This document shows positions 33,829 to 45,400 of a stretch of 64,000 nucleotides of DNA, one piece after another; positions within the stretch are counted from its first letter, which is position 1, and the number at the start of each line of letters is the position of its first letter. Position numbers and translations under genes: made by a program. The notes under the pieces were generated by a model, which did no database searches, was not told the origin of the DNA, and was given only the letters and a program-made list of their open reading frames with translations. The stretch is from Nigrospora sphaerica (lineage: Eukaryota > Ascomycota > Sordariomycetes > Amphisphaeriales > Apiosporaceae): assembly GCA_018287875.1 (NCBI GenBank), contig JAGVVL010000001.1, positions 9,114,001 through 9,178,000 on the forward strand, written 5' to 3'.

Positions 33829-34263
33829 ATTGGACGGATCGTGTAGCTTCCCTGGCACTCTGCCGCCGCAGTTGTCCCTAGGCCGCTTCGATCGCCTCTT
33901 GATACCTGCGTCGCTGTTTCCACTGGTCCCCCACGCTTGATTAAGCCGTTGCGCGGTGACGCAGACGTGTTGTTACGCCAGGGGTGAATCACTCTCTCTT
34001 CCCGCCCATAGCAGGCGTCTTCGCTGAAATGCCGCCTCTTTGCTTTTCTCGAGCCTGTAGGATACGACAAAGACTTCTCTAAGTTGTCACTGGGAACTAT
34101 GTATGGCTTCCGAGCCTCGTGAGCTATGCAGTACCCAAACGCCAGTGTCCAATTCAATCCATAGCTATAAATAGTATCATTACAAGTTGACCCGCTGGAC
34201 TCCCACGACGGCCGTCATTCCCCGGACCCCGGGTTTCCACCATCTTCACCTCGCATCCCTTGC

Positions 34264-35646
34264 CTACGCCGCGGCCGTGACCTCGGCGATGGGCTTGACG
34301 ACGACGTTGCTGGCTTCGACGGCGGGGGGCTCAGCGGCGGCGCCAGCGGGGGGCTTGCGGTCAGCGGTGCGGTAGACGAGCTTCTGGCCGCTGATCTTGC
34401 CGAGGCGGACAAGGCTGACGCCGTCGATGAGGCCCTCGAAGCCGTGCGGCTCGATGCGCGTCGGGTGCGGCTTGATCAGGCCCGCCTCGAAGAGCGGGTG
34501 CACGTGCGGGAAGAAGCGGGCGGCGAAGTCGCGGCACGCCGGCAGCCCGTCGTTGCCGAACGGCTCCGGCCAGCTGATGGGCAGCCCCCGCATCCACGTC
34601 GCCAGGATCCAGTCCGACTCGACCGCCTTGCGCGACGCCGCCGACTCGGGCAGCGGCTCCAGTCCCACGTCTGAAGGGGGTGCTCGCGTCAGCAAGAGAG
34701 TCGTCGAGGGCCCCGAGGAAAGGGGAGAGGGAAGGGGGAAGAGTGACAAGAAAGGGGAAAGAGGGATAGGAAAGGGCAGGCGGGGGGTCTTTTCGCTTAC
34801 ACTTTCCTCCCAACCGACCGAGGGCCTGGTAGCAAATCTTGAGGCTGCTGTCGACGGTGATGCAGTCGAGGGCGTAGTCGAGCGAGTCGTTGGTGAAGGC
34901 GCGGATGTCGGGCCCGCAGGTGGGCGAGTTGTAGTCGAAGCAGACGTCGGCGCCGTACGACTTGACGAGGTCGAAGTTGCGGGGCGAGCAGGTGGTGATG
35001 ACGCGCAGGCCGCAGTGCTTGAGCAGCTGGCAGGCGAGGGTGCCGGTGGCGGTGGCGCCGCCGTAGACGAGCACGTCGAAGCTCGTCTCGGCCGTCGCCG
35101 GCGCCGTCATGAGCTCGATGGGCAGGCCCAGCGAGTGGAAGAGGGCCATGGCCGACGTGGCGATGCGAAGCCCCATGCCGGCGCCCACCTCCATGCTCAT
35201 GTCGTCCGGCATCTTGAGCGCCATGCCGCCGTCCATCGACACGTACTCGGCGAACGCGCCGCTCTGCGGCCGCAGCGGCTCCATGCCGTCCGCCGACCCG
35301 CAGATCCGGTCCCCCAGCTTCAAGCGCCCCGTCGCCGCCACGTCCTTGCCCATGGCCACCAGGATCCCGGCGCAGTCGATCTGTAAATCACGTCAGTCAC
35401 CGCGGGAAGCCGCGCTTTCGCCACTTCACCAGCCAGGTCGGTACTCACTCCGTAACTGGCCCCCTCGGCCACAAACGGCCCCACCATCTTGGTGTCGACG
35501 GGGTTCAGGCCGATGGCCTCGGTTTTGATGATGACGCAGTCGTCGGCCAGTGGTGGCAAGGGGACATCGTCGCGCACGCAGTAGTCGAGCTTCTCGTTGG
35601 CGACGATGGCCCGCTGCGTCTTGGGGAGGTCGAGTGAGACGGCCAT
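34264..35646 (-). CDS. Trans-acting enoyl reductase (LovC/TenC-like MDR)
   Basis: Exons on the minus strand: 35646-35449, 35380-34801, 34670-34264, with phases that agree; 394 residues. This is the zinc-free medium-chain reductase that works in trans on fungal PKS-NRPS and HR-PKS lines whose own ER is absent, reducing enoyl-ACP with NADPH. Landmarks are IGLNPVDTKM near the N-terminus, SGAFAEY, the cofactor motif VYGGATATGTLACQLLK, the downstream TCSPRNFDLVKSYGAD, and the family signature DSLDYALDCIT. After the last splice, LGGKYVGLEP...DWILATWM and a C-terminal GLIDGVSLVRLGKISGQKLVY follow. A short Pro/Ala/Val tail of about 35 residues is extra. Three motif copies lie about 470-575 bp upstream. 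Partner: the ER-less PKS-NRPS at 42427-54947. Confidence 0.93.
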
Positions 35647-36079
35647 GGCTAGCTGGCTGGCAGGCGGTGATGACAAGAAAGGGACGGGGGCTGAAGAATG
35701 TGGAAATGAAGGGTCAAGCGTAGGAGACGGGCTGGAAAATAGAAGCAAATACGTCTAGATGGGTCAAGGGACAAAATGGCACAGTGACAGAATCTAACAA
35801 AAACGCGAGGGCATAATCATCCACGAGCTTCGTCGCCGTACGTGCGATGGAGGCGGCCCGGGTGTATGTAGACGCCGACTGCGCCGGGGGGGACAAGCGA
35901 GGGCCAGCGCCCGGGCCGGGAAACCCCCCCCCTCTCTTACCCCCCCGGCGGGTTTGTTTACCCATGGGCGTATGGGGAATGGGAATCTCAACTCACAGCC
36001 TTCTGGTCACCTCTGGCTTTCCATGCCAAGGGTCAATCCCTCGTTCGTGGGCCGGGGGGCGCAGGGTGTGAGCCAAAGA

Positions 36080-36214
36080 GGCTGATGGCAAGGATTCACC
36101 CCAAGATCCCTGTGGCTGACAGTCTTCCGTAGGTGGGGGATCAGGGGAGGGGTTCAGGAAGCAATCTGGGGTGGGCTGGGCGATCGACGACAGGGGTTGT
36201 CAGCCCTGTCAGCC
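36080..36214. promoter_or_regulatory. Three GGCTGAC motifs (and one variant) upstream of the trans-ER
   Basis: Perfect cores at 36114-36120 (+), 36199-36205 (-) and 36208-36214 (-), plus GGCTGAT at 36080-36086. The last two overlap into TGTCAGCCCTGTCAGCC, a tandem with 9-bp spacing. They lie 470-570 bp before the ER start. The rest of 35647-36897 shows no gene; 36400-36890 is AT-richer. Confidence 0.6.
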
Positions 36215-36897
36215 AGCCCAAGGTCGCGCGCCCGCACAACGGTGACAAATCTGGATGACAGGAGAGGCGGCACGCGCCGTCGGCTACGCGGCAAGCCTGT
36301 ATCACGTCCATCGTTCTGTTGAAGGCTCTACATGGGCTTGCGCTGCCCGGTGGTGGCTTCAGTGGTTTCCCATGCCTAGGTATGTAAGTTTCCATGGGAG
36401 AGGACTTAGAGCCCTAGCGGATAGCGTCCACTGTGGGGCTCCCGTCTACAGCTGAGAGGACCGCTAAGGGAAAAGGTCATGTAGCTTGTCCTGCATCACA
36501 GCGGGGGAAATACCATCATAGCTATAGACCACTACGGGGAAAACACCGAGTTACATACGCAGCTATCTACTTTCACAAAGTGGTCTTCTGTGAGTACGCT
36601 GCGGTTCAACTGGCCGATGGTACGGGAACAATGATGGGGCGATGCTCTAGAGATACGGGCTTGCTGTACACGTACGGCGCACTTGATAAGCAGGACATCA
36701 GAAGCCAGTCGGGAGATGGGTACGAGTGCTTGCAACCAAAGCACTACAGGAATAACATGGTGTTCTGAACTGGCAAGTGAACGCAAGCGACTAGGGGATA
36801 TGAAGCAGCCAAATTATACGCTCTTTAATGATTCCTATTATCGTGCCGCCACACATAAAAGTCCTATATGCATCTGCGACAAATACACTACCACCTT

Positions 36898-38611
36898 CTA
36901 GTTCTTCTGGGCCATTTTCATGGCCACCTTGACGCCGTTTCGGCTGCGTGTGATGAGCGAGATGTGCTCCTTCCATTCAAACACGGGATCGCGTCTCTCA
37001 ATCGACTCGATCGTCTGCATCATACGGGCAATGATGTACGACGCCTCTGTCAGCGCAAATTGTTGGCCGAGACAGATGCGGGGACCACCGTTGAAGCTAG
37101 AGGAGGGGCACTGGTCAGTACGCATCAAGGTGACCCGGTAACGAATTGGGGAGTACGAAAGAGAGAGAGAACGTACGGGATATAGCCCCAGCCGGGACGC
37201 AGGTCTGGGTTGTTCCAACGGTCCGGGTTGAACTCCTCAGCGTCGGGGCCAAAGGTCTCCTTGAGCCGGTGCAGGGCGAAGATGTGGTAATTGACCGGCT
37301 GGTCCTTGTGCACGAAAACGGGCGACTGGCCATCGGGTCCACCGCCTCGGGGCAGGGTCGTGTCCTTGGTGGCTTGTCGGGAGTTGAAGGGCAGCGGAGG
37401 GTAGAGTCGCAGGCCTGGGAAACTTGTCAGCAAGGGCCGTTCGGAAACCCCAGAGCGCGGGGGCCGAGTCGATGCTTACATTCGTTGATGAGGTTGCGGA
37501 CCTGCTTGAGGTTGCGCAGGCTATCGTAATCCGGCAGACGATCGCCGAAGACCTCGCGGACCTCGGCGTGCACCCGGTTGAAGACGTCGGGGTGGCGCGC
37601 CAACAGGAAGAAGGCATTGCTGAGCAGCGAGGCCGTCGTGTCGCGTCCGGCGGCCAGCACGTTGATAACCTCCCAGCGCAGCTCCACGGGGTCGCGCGTC
37701 TCCTTGACAATCTCCTCGAGGAAGACGTACTTCTTCTTCTCGTCCTTCTCGTCCTCGCCGTGGCTGAGCTGCTTCTCGTCCAACTTGACCAGGTACTCGG
37801 CGATGATCTGGTCCATGGTGGCGTGTACGTCCTCGCAGGCGACGATGAAGGGGTCCTTCTTGCGCTTGAATAACAGGTCGCGGACGGCGGCGAAGGGCTT
37901 GAGAGCGGGCTGGACGCGTAGGCCGTAGTTGTGGATGTGGGTGCCGGCGTAGTCGAAGGAGTCGAGGAAGCGCAGCGAGGCCGAGCCCTCGGGCGCCACA
38001 AGGCAGCGGAACGACTTGCCCAGCAGGACCTCGGTGGCCGAGTCCATAGTCAGGCGGAAGAAGAGGGGCTGAAGGTCGACGTCGACGAGGCCGCTGAAGG
38101 AGTTGACGGGCGGCAGCACCGACAGCAGGTCCTGGAAATGCGACTCGAAGAGGGCGAGGTCGGAAATGTAGACCTTGGTGAAGCTGGGGCGGATGAGGCC
38201 GCGCGACCGCTCCCAGGCCTTACCATCATGCGTGAAGATGCCGTTGCCGACGAGGGGGCAAAAGAAGTGGCGGCGGCGGTCACCGAGGTCGAAGTCCTTG
38301 AAGTCGGCGGCGAGGATAGCCTTGAGGTTCTCGGGCGCGACGGTGAAGATGATGGTGCCGCCGAGCGACGAGCTGGCAAAGGTCGTGCCCAGCGTGTTGT
38401 AGCGGTGCACCCACATCGGCAGCCAGGCCCTGCCTTTCCACGCCTTGGCCGTCGTGCGCAGGTTCTCCCACCGCGAGAGCGCTCGCGGCGAGCGGCAGCC
38501 GTGCCGCGCCGCGAACGCCCGCCGCTGCAGCCAGACGACCAGCGCGTTGGCGACGCGGAGCGCGACGAGCACGGCGAGCCCCCCGAGGGCGAATTGGTAG
38601 AGCGGCAGCAT
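36898..38611 (-). CDS. Cytochrome P450 monooxygenase 2 (CYP52-like)
   Basis: Exons on the minus strand: 38611-37480, 37414-37177, 37096-36898 give 522 residues. It has an N-terminal anchor [20 protein letters not shown] and the CYP52-type N-terminal block ([22 protein letters not shown] in two parts, then DFDLGDRR). The I-helix is AAGRDTT with the usual acid. ExxR falls at the first splice (NECLRLYPP). EEFNPDRW and the haem loop [10 protein letters not shown] (Cys465) follow. CYP52 enzymes are n-alkane and fatty-acid omega-hydroxylases, so the enzyme may hydroxylate the end of a polyketide chain. That is inference from family similarity. Two motif copies lie about 310-335 bp upstream, so it belongs to the putative regulon. 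Confidence 0.92.
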
Positions 38612-38921
38612 CGTGTGTGCGTGTATACTTCTGCGGACCGACCCTGCCTGTCTGTCGGTTTTACGTGAGTATATGCCAGCGGGTTTGACCGGCACGCAGC
38701 TGGAGGGGTCGGGGGAGGGAGGGGCATTCCCGGCGGCCGAGGCCTGGCCATATAAGGAGCCGGTGACTAAGGCATCGGGTCACTTCATCGGAGGAGCAGC
38801 CATCGTGTGGTCCGGCCTGCTGGGTCGGCACCATGCAGACTGCTGGCAAGATCCCCGTTCCTTTCGCTTGGGGCCGCGCCCGACCTGGGACTCTTGGGTT
38901 TGGGCGAACCGGCACATGGAT

Positions 38922-38945
38922 GGCTGACCTGCAGTAGTGGCTGAC
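38922..38945 (+). promoter_or_regulatory. Two GGCTGAC motifs upstream of P450-2
   Basis: ATGGCTGACCT (core 38922-38928) and GTGGCTGACAG (core 38939-38945) are direct repeats 17 bp apart, about 310-335 bp before the P450 start. The gap 38612-39275 is otherwise featureless. Confidence 0.6.
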
Positions 38946-39275
38946 AGGAATACGTGCCGGGTGGAGTTTTCGCGAGCAGAACGGATATGGGAGGGGCCCC
39001 TGGCTGTCTCGATTGGCCCACGAAAACTACTATTCTCGCTACACCCCCAGTTGCTGCCAGAGAGACATCCGGACTCCGCAGAAGAACTGCGAGAGGTGCT
39101 CTGAACTGTCGTCCAAAGACTACTCTGACGGGAAGACACCGTGTGCCGTAAAGAGGCAGAAATAGGCTACAAGACTAGGCTTCATGGGAAACAGAGAGTA
39201 GGGAACATCGGAGGAAAGCCTCTGATATTGCGCGTCTAGAAAACTGAATATTTACATCTTCATGCGGATCGTCGT

Positions 39276-40703
39276 CTACCACGAGTTTACACGAAGCGCA
39301 TTCACCCTGCCCGATAGTGCCCTTAGCCCCTCTTGAGTCTCGGCCGCTACGACCACGGCGGCGATGCCGTACACGAATATGCCGCCTGCCGCCTTGCCTT
39401 TGGACCAGGCGGTGATGACGAGCCGGCCCTCCTCTATCTCGTTGGCAAACGTAGTCTCGAACTTTTCCCGCTCGCCCATGACAGGCAGGGGGCAGATGAG
39501 AGTGGCCAGGGGCAGCTTCAGATTCTCCCAGAAGTGCTTCTTCATCAAACCCAGCACGAAACTGCCCGTCTGCCGGACGTTGAGGTCCACGATCAGCTGC
39601 TTGCCTTCGGGCGTGGTCATAATGTCCACCCCCATGGGGCCGTAGAAGCCGTGCCTGTAAACGTAGGCGGCGGCTTTCTCAACCATGTCCTTGTACTTGT
39701 CCTGGGCCGCGTCCTGCTGGCGGTAGTCGATGAAGCCGCCGGCCCAGGAGTCGCGCTCGTCCATGAGCTGCTCGGTGGCGCAGAGGAAGACGGGGCGGCC
39801 GGTCTTGGTGACGAAGAAGGAGACGGCGGGGCAGTCGCTGGCCACGACGTCCTGCAGCAGCAGACTGGCGGGCGTGAGGGCGGCGTTGGCCTCGGTGAGG
39901 GCGCCGAGGATGGCGGGCAGCTGCTCACGCAGGTTGGCAAGGCAGGCGCGCCGCTTCTCTTCGTCGTCGAGCACGAAGACGGCCTGGCTGGCGAGGCCGA
40001 GGGGCAGCTTCACAACAAAGGGCAGATCCCGCGCCGCCACCGGCACCAGCATGCGCTCGACCTCGGCGGCCACGGCGGCGGCGTCGCCCGTTTGGTCCGG
40101 CCGCAGCGTCGTGTCGACGACCTCGGTCGGCGGACTGGGCAGCTCGGCGTTGTCGGCGAGGGCCAGCGTGCGCTTCGACAGCAATCGCCAGTGGGCCTCC
40201 TGGTCGACGAGGGGGCCGTGGCCGTCGAGGAAGTCCATGGGCGTGATGGTGACCTTCTTCTGCGGCCGCGCCGCCACGTCGCTTGCGCGCTCGACGAAAT
40301 GCAGCCGCGGTCGTTGCGCCTCACTCAGTACGGCGTAGGTGCGGCGGGCGTCACGGCGGTGCTCGGGCTCGGCCGTCTCAGCGGCCGAGGCGCCCCAGCT
40401 CATGCTCGCCATGGCCTTCTCCATGGCGGTGCGGTCCATGTCGAACAGGTGAAGATCCATGGGTCCCGCCGCGAAGCCGTAGTACTGCGACACGGCGCCG
40501 AGGGCGAAGCGCGCCGTCGTGTTGGGCCCGAGCTTCATTGTGCGCGGGCCCTGGTACGCGTACTTGACCGACGTTGGCAACGAGCTCGACGGCGACACCT
40601 GCGTGGGAAAGGCGTAGACGAGGGCGACGTCGTCGCTGTTGCCGCCGTCAAGCGCGTACAAGTCGGCGAGCGTCGTGCTCAGTTCGACCGGGGGTGGAGC
40701 CAT
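39276..40703 (-). CDS. ATP-grasp domain protein 2 (paralogue of 12832-14259)
   Basis: Single exon, 475 residues from ATG 40703, exactly as long as ATP-grasp 1. Shared blocks include TLADLYALDGG at the start, RTYAVL.EAQRPR, PMDFLD.H..L.DQE, LPFVVKLP (Lys232), LTEANAAL.PASLLLQD, FYGPMGVDIM, and the metal-binding LIVDLNVRQTGS. The glycine-rich nucleotide loop differs: where the paralogue has TYAGAGVF, this one has GLASQAVF, so ATP binding or the reaction may differ. The gene is divergent from the PKS-NRPS across a 1.7 kb promoter with three motif copies. Position next to the synthase makes it the stronger candidate for a biosynthetic role; the reaction is not known. Confidence 0.86.
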   Translation of the reverse strand: MAPPPVELSTTLADLYALDGGNSDDVALVYAFPTQVSPSSSLPTSVKYAYQGPRTMKLGPNTTARFALGAVSQYYGFAAGPMDLHLFDMDRTAMEKAMASMSWGASAAETAEPEHRRDARRTYAVLSEAQRPRLHFVERASDVAARPQKKVTITPMDFLDGHGPLVDQEAHWRLLSKRTLALADNAELPSPPTEVVDTTLRPDQTGDAAAVAAEVERMLVPVAARDLPFVVKLPLGLASQAVFVLDDEEKRRACLANLREQLPAILGALTEANAALTPASLLLQDVVASDCPAVSFFVTKTGRPVFLCATEQLMDERDSWAGGFIDYRQQDAAQDKYKDMVEKAAAYVYRHGFYGPMGVDIMTTPEGKQLIVDLNVRQTGSFVLGLMKKHFWENLKLPLATLICPLPVMGEREKFETTFANEIEEGRLVITAWSKGKAAGGIFVYGIAAVVVAAETQEGLRALSGRVNALRVNSW

Positions 40704-41348
40704 AGCTGCCGGGTATTTGCTGGGAGGCTCGGACGGGTACACGGGGATTGGGCGGTTGCGCCTCCGGTGATGGACGGGGATGTCTTGGAGAAATGAAAGT
40801 GGATGAGCGAGGAGTACAAGAAGGGCCTATAGCACTGGTAAAAGAAGCAAGACGGTGAACGCGAAAGCAAGCAAGTCTGCCAAGGGGTCACAGAAGGAAA
40901 GGCAGAGACGCGGAAATGGGTGTTGCATGTTGTACATATGGCATTCTCCGCCACCGTCCCGGCATCTCGCGTCTTGGGCGCCCTACGAACCAACGACCAA
41001 CGAAGGGCAAGGCACAACCCCTCGTAAATTGCAGGGCACGCCCGCATGCACGCACGATCCCCTCCGGAGTGCGCGCGCGGACTCAGAGAGCTTGTAAGGG
41101 CTTGGGACATTCCCAGTTGGACCCATGGCCTGGATGGTCTGTCTCGTTATCCATCCCCCATCCGGGCCCTCTCGGCTTCTCCAAGCAAGCGACGCCGCAG
41201 AGCCTTGCAAGGCGCGCGCGTGCTGCCCAGCCTGGGAGCTTGACGACCTGTGTTAGTCAGTAATCCCGTGGAGAGAATAAGCCTTGAGCCGCCGAACTTG
41301 CAGCCCCCCTCCTGGCGAGTCTTGCCGTCGCCAAGACGCAGCAGAATT

Positions 41349-41848
41349 GGCTGACACGTTTCGTCGCCGGTTGCTGGATTGGGACGATTTGGGGGATTTG
41401 GCGGTGCTGATTGGCCGGTCTTGTGCTGGCTGACCTTCTAAATTTCCCCGTTAGGCCTGTCAGTGTCCCAGTGTCAGTCGCCAAGACGCCAAACTCTTGG
41501 GTCCCGTTTTCGACGGTCCCTCCCCCACCAAGCAGGCGGGAAAATCCATGGCTGACACTCCTTTACAGCCCTCATTCCTCATTCCTCCATCTCTATCCCC
41601 TCCACCCCCCCCAGTGAATACACAATAGCGCTTTTTGCCCTGTTGTCCGCCTGCATACCCGCTTCCCTACCCCACTCCAATTCCACCTCAGCGCCGCCCT
41701 GCGTTTGCGTTTGGGCCCCGGCGACCTATCGGCTACTCGGCTTGGATCGTCGACCAATCTGGATGCCCCCCCTGCGATGCGGTCCCGTTGCCGTCGCATG
41801 GCTGATGATTGCCAAGGCTGTGTGGGGGAACGCCGTGAGATGGCTGAT
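41349..41848 (+). promoter_or_regulatory. GGCTGAC motifs in the ATP-grasp-2/PKS-NRPS divergent promoter
   Basis: Perfect cores at 41349-41355, 41428-41434 and 41550-41556, all on the plus strand, and GGCTGAT variants at 41800-41806 and 41842-41848. They lie in the 1723-bp gap between the ATP-grasp-2 start (40703) and the PKS-NRPS start (42427). DNA just before 42427 is pyrimidine-rich, as in many fungal leaders. No gene was recognised in the gap. Confidence 0.6.
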
Positions 41849-42426
41849 GTGGCAACTGACGCATCCCGGCGAGGCCAGCCTGACTGCGCCGTTGGGAAGG
41901 CACATCGTCACTTCGAACTGGGTCGCCCATGCTACGGCTTCTAGCTATCATAGATATACGCTGGCGTGCGTCTGCCCTACGGCTCCAGGCCAAGGGATCG
42001 TCGTCTCGTCGCTCTTCGCAGATACCACAAGGCGCTCAACCATCCATCGCTGGGAGGTACCGCCATCCATCACACCATCTCTCACCCTCACTCTTCCTCT
42101 CGAGAGCTTGAACGACAGACTTGTCACCGCCCGCTTGGCTCTTCTTGCCTGTCCACACGCTTCATCCATTATACCCCCCTTCTTCTTGTGCTTCTCACAC
42201 ACTGCTGCCACTTGAGGCTCCTTCAGCCCGCTCAGCAGACCCCAGTCGTTGACTTGAACTAAACTTGAACCACGTCGGTAGGCACCGCTGAATCTGTCTG
42301 TGAACACTGACATCTAGCTTTCCCCGATCCTCTGTTACTGAGTAACAGTCTTCCCTCTTTTCCCCTTTTTTCACAAGTGCCACTGTACATTCCTCCCTCC
42401 CCTCGCCCCTATCCGTCTCCTCCGTA

Positions 42427-45400
42427 ATGTCTCCGTCGTACAAGAATGAGCCCATCGCCGTCATCGGCAGCGGCTGTCGGTTCCCGGGCGGCTCAACATC
42501 GCCGTCCAAGCTTTGGGACCTGCTTCGGGACCCGCGCGATGTGCTCCGCAAGATTGACCGTTTTCGGGCCGACAACTTCTACAACAGCGATGGCCACCAC
42601 CACGGTGCCAGTAACGTGCTCTCAGCCTACCTGCTGGCTGAGGACACCAAGTTGTTTGACACGCAGTTCTTTAACATCCCCCTGAGTGAGGCCGAGGCCA
42701 TCGACCCCCAGCAGCGTCTGCTGATGGAAACCGTCTACGAATCGCTCGACACGGCCGGCTTGAGCATGGAGTCGCTCTCCGGGAGCAACACCGCCGTCTA
42801 TGTCGGTGTCATGTGCGACGACTTCTCGCAGATCGGTAAACTCTTGCCCTCGGTATCCGCGCGTGCCCCATGGACTGACCCCTCGCCTCCCAGTGTATGG
42901 CGACAGCGAAAATGTGCCCACCTATGCCGCGACGGGTTCGGCCCGGAGCATCCTCTCCAACCGCGTGTCCTACTTCTTCAACTGGCACGGCCCGTCCATG
43001 ACCATCGACACGGCCTGCTCCAGCAGTCTGATCGCCGTTCACCAGGCCGTGCAGGTCCTGCGCAGCGGCGAGGCGCCCGTCGCCGTGGCCGCGGGTACCA
43101 ACCTGATCTTTGGTCCCACCATGTTTGTGGCCGAAAGCAACCTGAACATGCTGTCGCCGACGGGCCGCAGTCAAATGTGGGATGCTAACGCCAACGGATA
43201 CGCTCGAGGCGAGGGTGTCGGCTCCATCGTCATGAAGACCCTCTCCGCCGCGCTCCGCGATGGCGATCACATCGAATACATCATCCGTGAAACCGGCATC
43301 AACCAGGATGGAAAGACGCCTGGTATCACCATGCGTAGGTCCCGTCTCCCCATGCTCTTCGGCGTGTGCTGACTTCAGATGTAGCCAGCTCGTCGCTCCA
43401 GGCGGCACTGATTCGCGACACGTACGCCCGCGCCGGCCTTGACCCCTCGAAGCGGGGTGAGCGATGCCAGTATTTTGAGGCACACGGCACCGGCACGCCC
43501 GCCGGCGACCCCCAGGAGGCTGGCGCCATCTTCAAGGCCTTCTTCTCCAACACGGAGGCCAAGGCCGCAGGCGACGAGGTGGCCGAGGAAGGCTTCGAGG
43601 GTGAGAACATCCTATACGTCGGCTCCATCAAGACCATTGTCGGCCACACCGAGGGAACAGCCGGAATCGCCGGTCTGATGAAGGCCTCGCTGGGTATCCA
43701 ACACAAGATGATCCCGCCCAACATGTTCTTCAACCGCCTCAACCCGGCCATTGAGCCGTATTACAGCAACCTCAAGGTTCCCGTTGATCTGCAGGACTGG
43801 CCGCAGCTGCCTCCCGGCGTACCCAGACGTGCCTCGGTAAACAGTTTCGGCTTTGGCGGTGCCAACGCGCATGCCATCATTGAAAGCTACGAGCCGCCGT
43901 CGCCCGCACCCGTCAAGGCCTTGCTACCGGCCTCAACCTCGTCGGTGCCCTACCCCTTCGTTTTCTCGGCCACGTCGGAGCGGTCGCTGGTCGCGCAGCT
44001 CCGCTCCATGGCCAGTTTTCTGGACCAGAACCACGACTTCAACTTGTGCAACCTGTCGTGGTCCCTCTTCAAGAAGACGGCCTTCAACTTCCGCATCACC
44101 TTTTCCGCCCACACTGTCGTCGAGCTGATTGCCAAGATCCACGCCGCCTTGGATGAGGCCGAAACGAGCAAGGCCGCCCTCGGCGTCCGCGTCAACCCCA
44201 AGACGCCCCGGCAGATCCTCGGTGTCTTCACCGGCCAAGGAGCGCAGTGGGCGACCATGGGTCGCGAGCTCATCCTTTCCTCGCACGTGGCCGAGTCCAT
44301 CATGGACGAGCTGGAGAGGTCATTGGCCGAGCTGCCGGACGGGCCGGACTGGTCGCTGAAGCAGGAGCTGTTTGCGCCCAAGGAGCAGTCCCGCATCGGC
44401 CAGGCCGCCTTCTCGCAGCCGTTGTGCACGGCGGTGCAGATCATGGTCGTCGATCTCCTTCGCAAGTCGTCGGGCGTCACCTTCAGCACCATCGTCGGGC
44501 ACTCTTCCGGCGAGATTGGCTGTGCGTACGCAGCCGGGTTCCTCTCGGCGCGCGACGCCATCCGCGTGGCCTACTACCGAGGCAAATTCGCCAAGCTGGC
44601 CAAGGGAGAAAACGGCAAGCCTGGCGCCATGATCGCTGCCGGCACCGACATGGACGATGTAAACTACTTCTGCAACCTGCCGAAGCTCAAGGGACGCGCT
44701 CAGCTGGCGGCCAGCAACTCTTCCGCCAGCGTCACCATCTCCGGTGATGCTGACGCTATTGACCTGATCGAAATCGTCATGAAGGACGAATCCAAGTGTA
44801 AGTTTTGCGCATTCCCAAGACGGGAAACATACTGACCCAAATCGAATCATAGTCGCCCGCAAGCTGCTCGTCGACACGGCTTACCACTCACGTCACATGC
44901 TGCCTTGTGGAGAGCCGTACATGGACGCTCTCCGCCGATGCGACATCCAGATCCTGACCCCCTCCGAGGACGCCCCGGCCTGGTACACTTCGGTGCACGC
45001 TGATAACCAGCGGGTGACTATGGAGATGGCGCAGGAGCTCAAGACGACCTACTGGCGCGACAACATGGTACAGCCCGTGCTGTTCTCGCAGGTCTTGAAG
45101 GCGGCCGTTGCCGACGGTGCCCCTGGTCTGGTCCTTGAAGTTGGCCCTCACCCGGCCCTCAAGGGTCCGGCCAGCCTGACCATCGAAGAGGCCACCAGCA
45201 CCGACGTGCCGTACTTTGGGACTCTGGCCCGCGGCAAGAACGACGCGCTCGCTTTGGCCTCATCGATCGGAGATGTCTGGGCCACCCAGGGTGCTGCTGC
45301 GGGCATCAACCTCCAAGGGTTCCTTCGCGCCTTCGTTCAGGACGCTACCTTTGAGGTCTCCAAGGAGCTTCCGACCTACGTGTGGGACCACGAGCGCGTC

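Noticed and set aside
39333..40796. Long plus-strand ORF opposite ATP-grasp 2
   Set aside because: Gly/Val/Arg/His-rich shadow of the minus-strand gene, which has clear ATP-grasp motifs.
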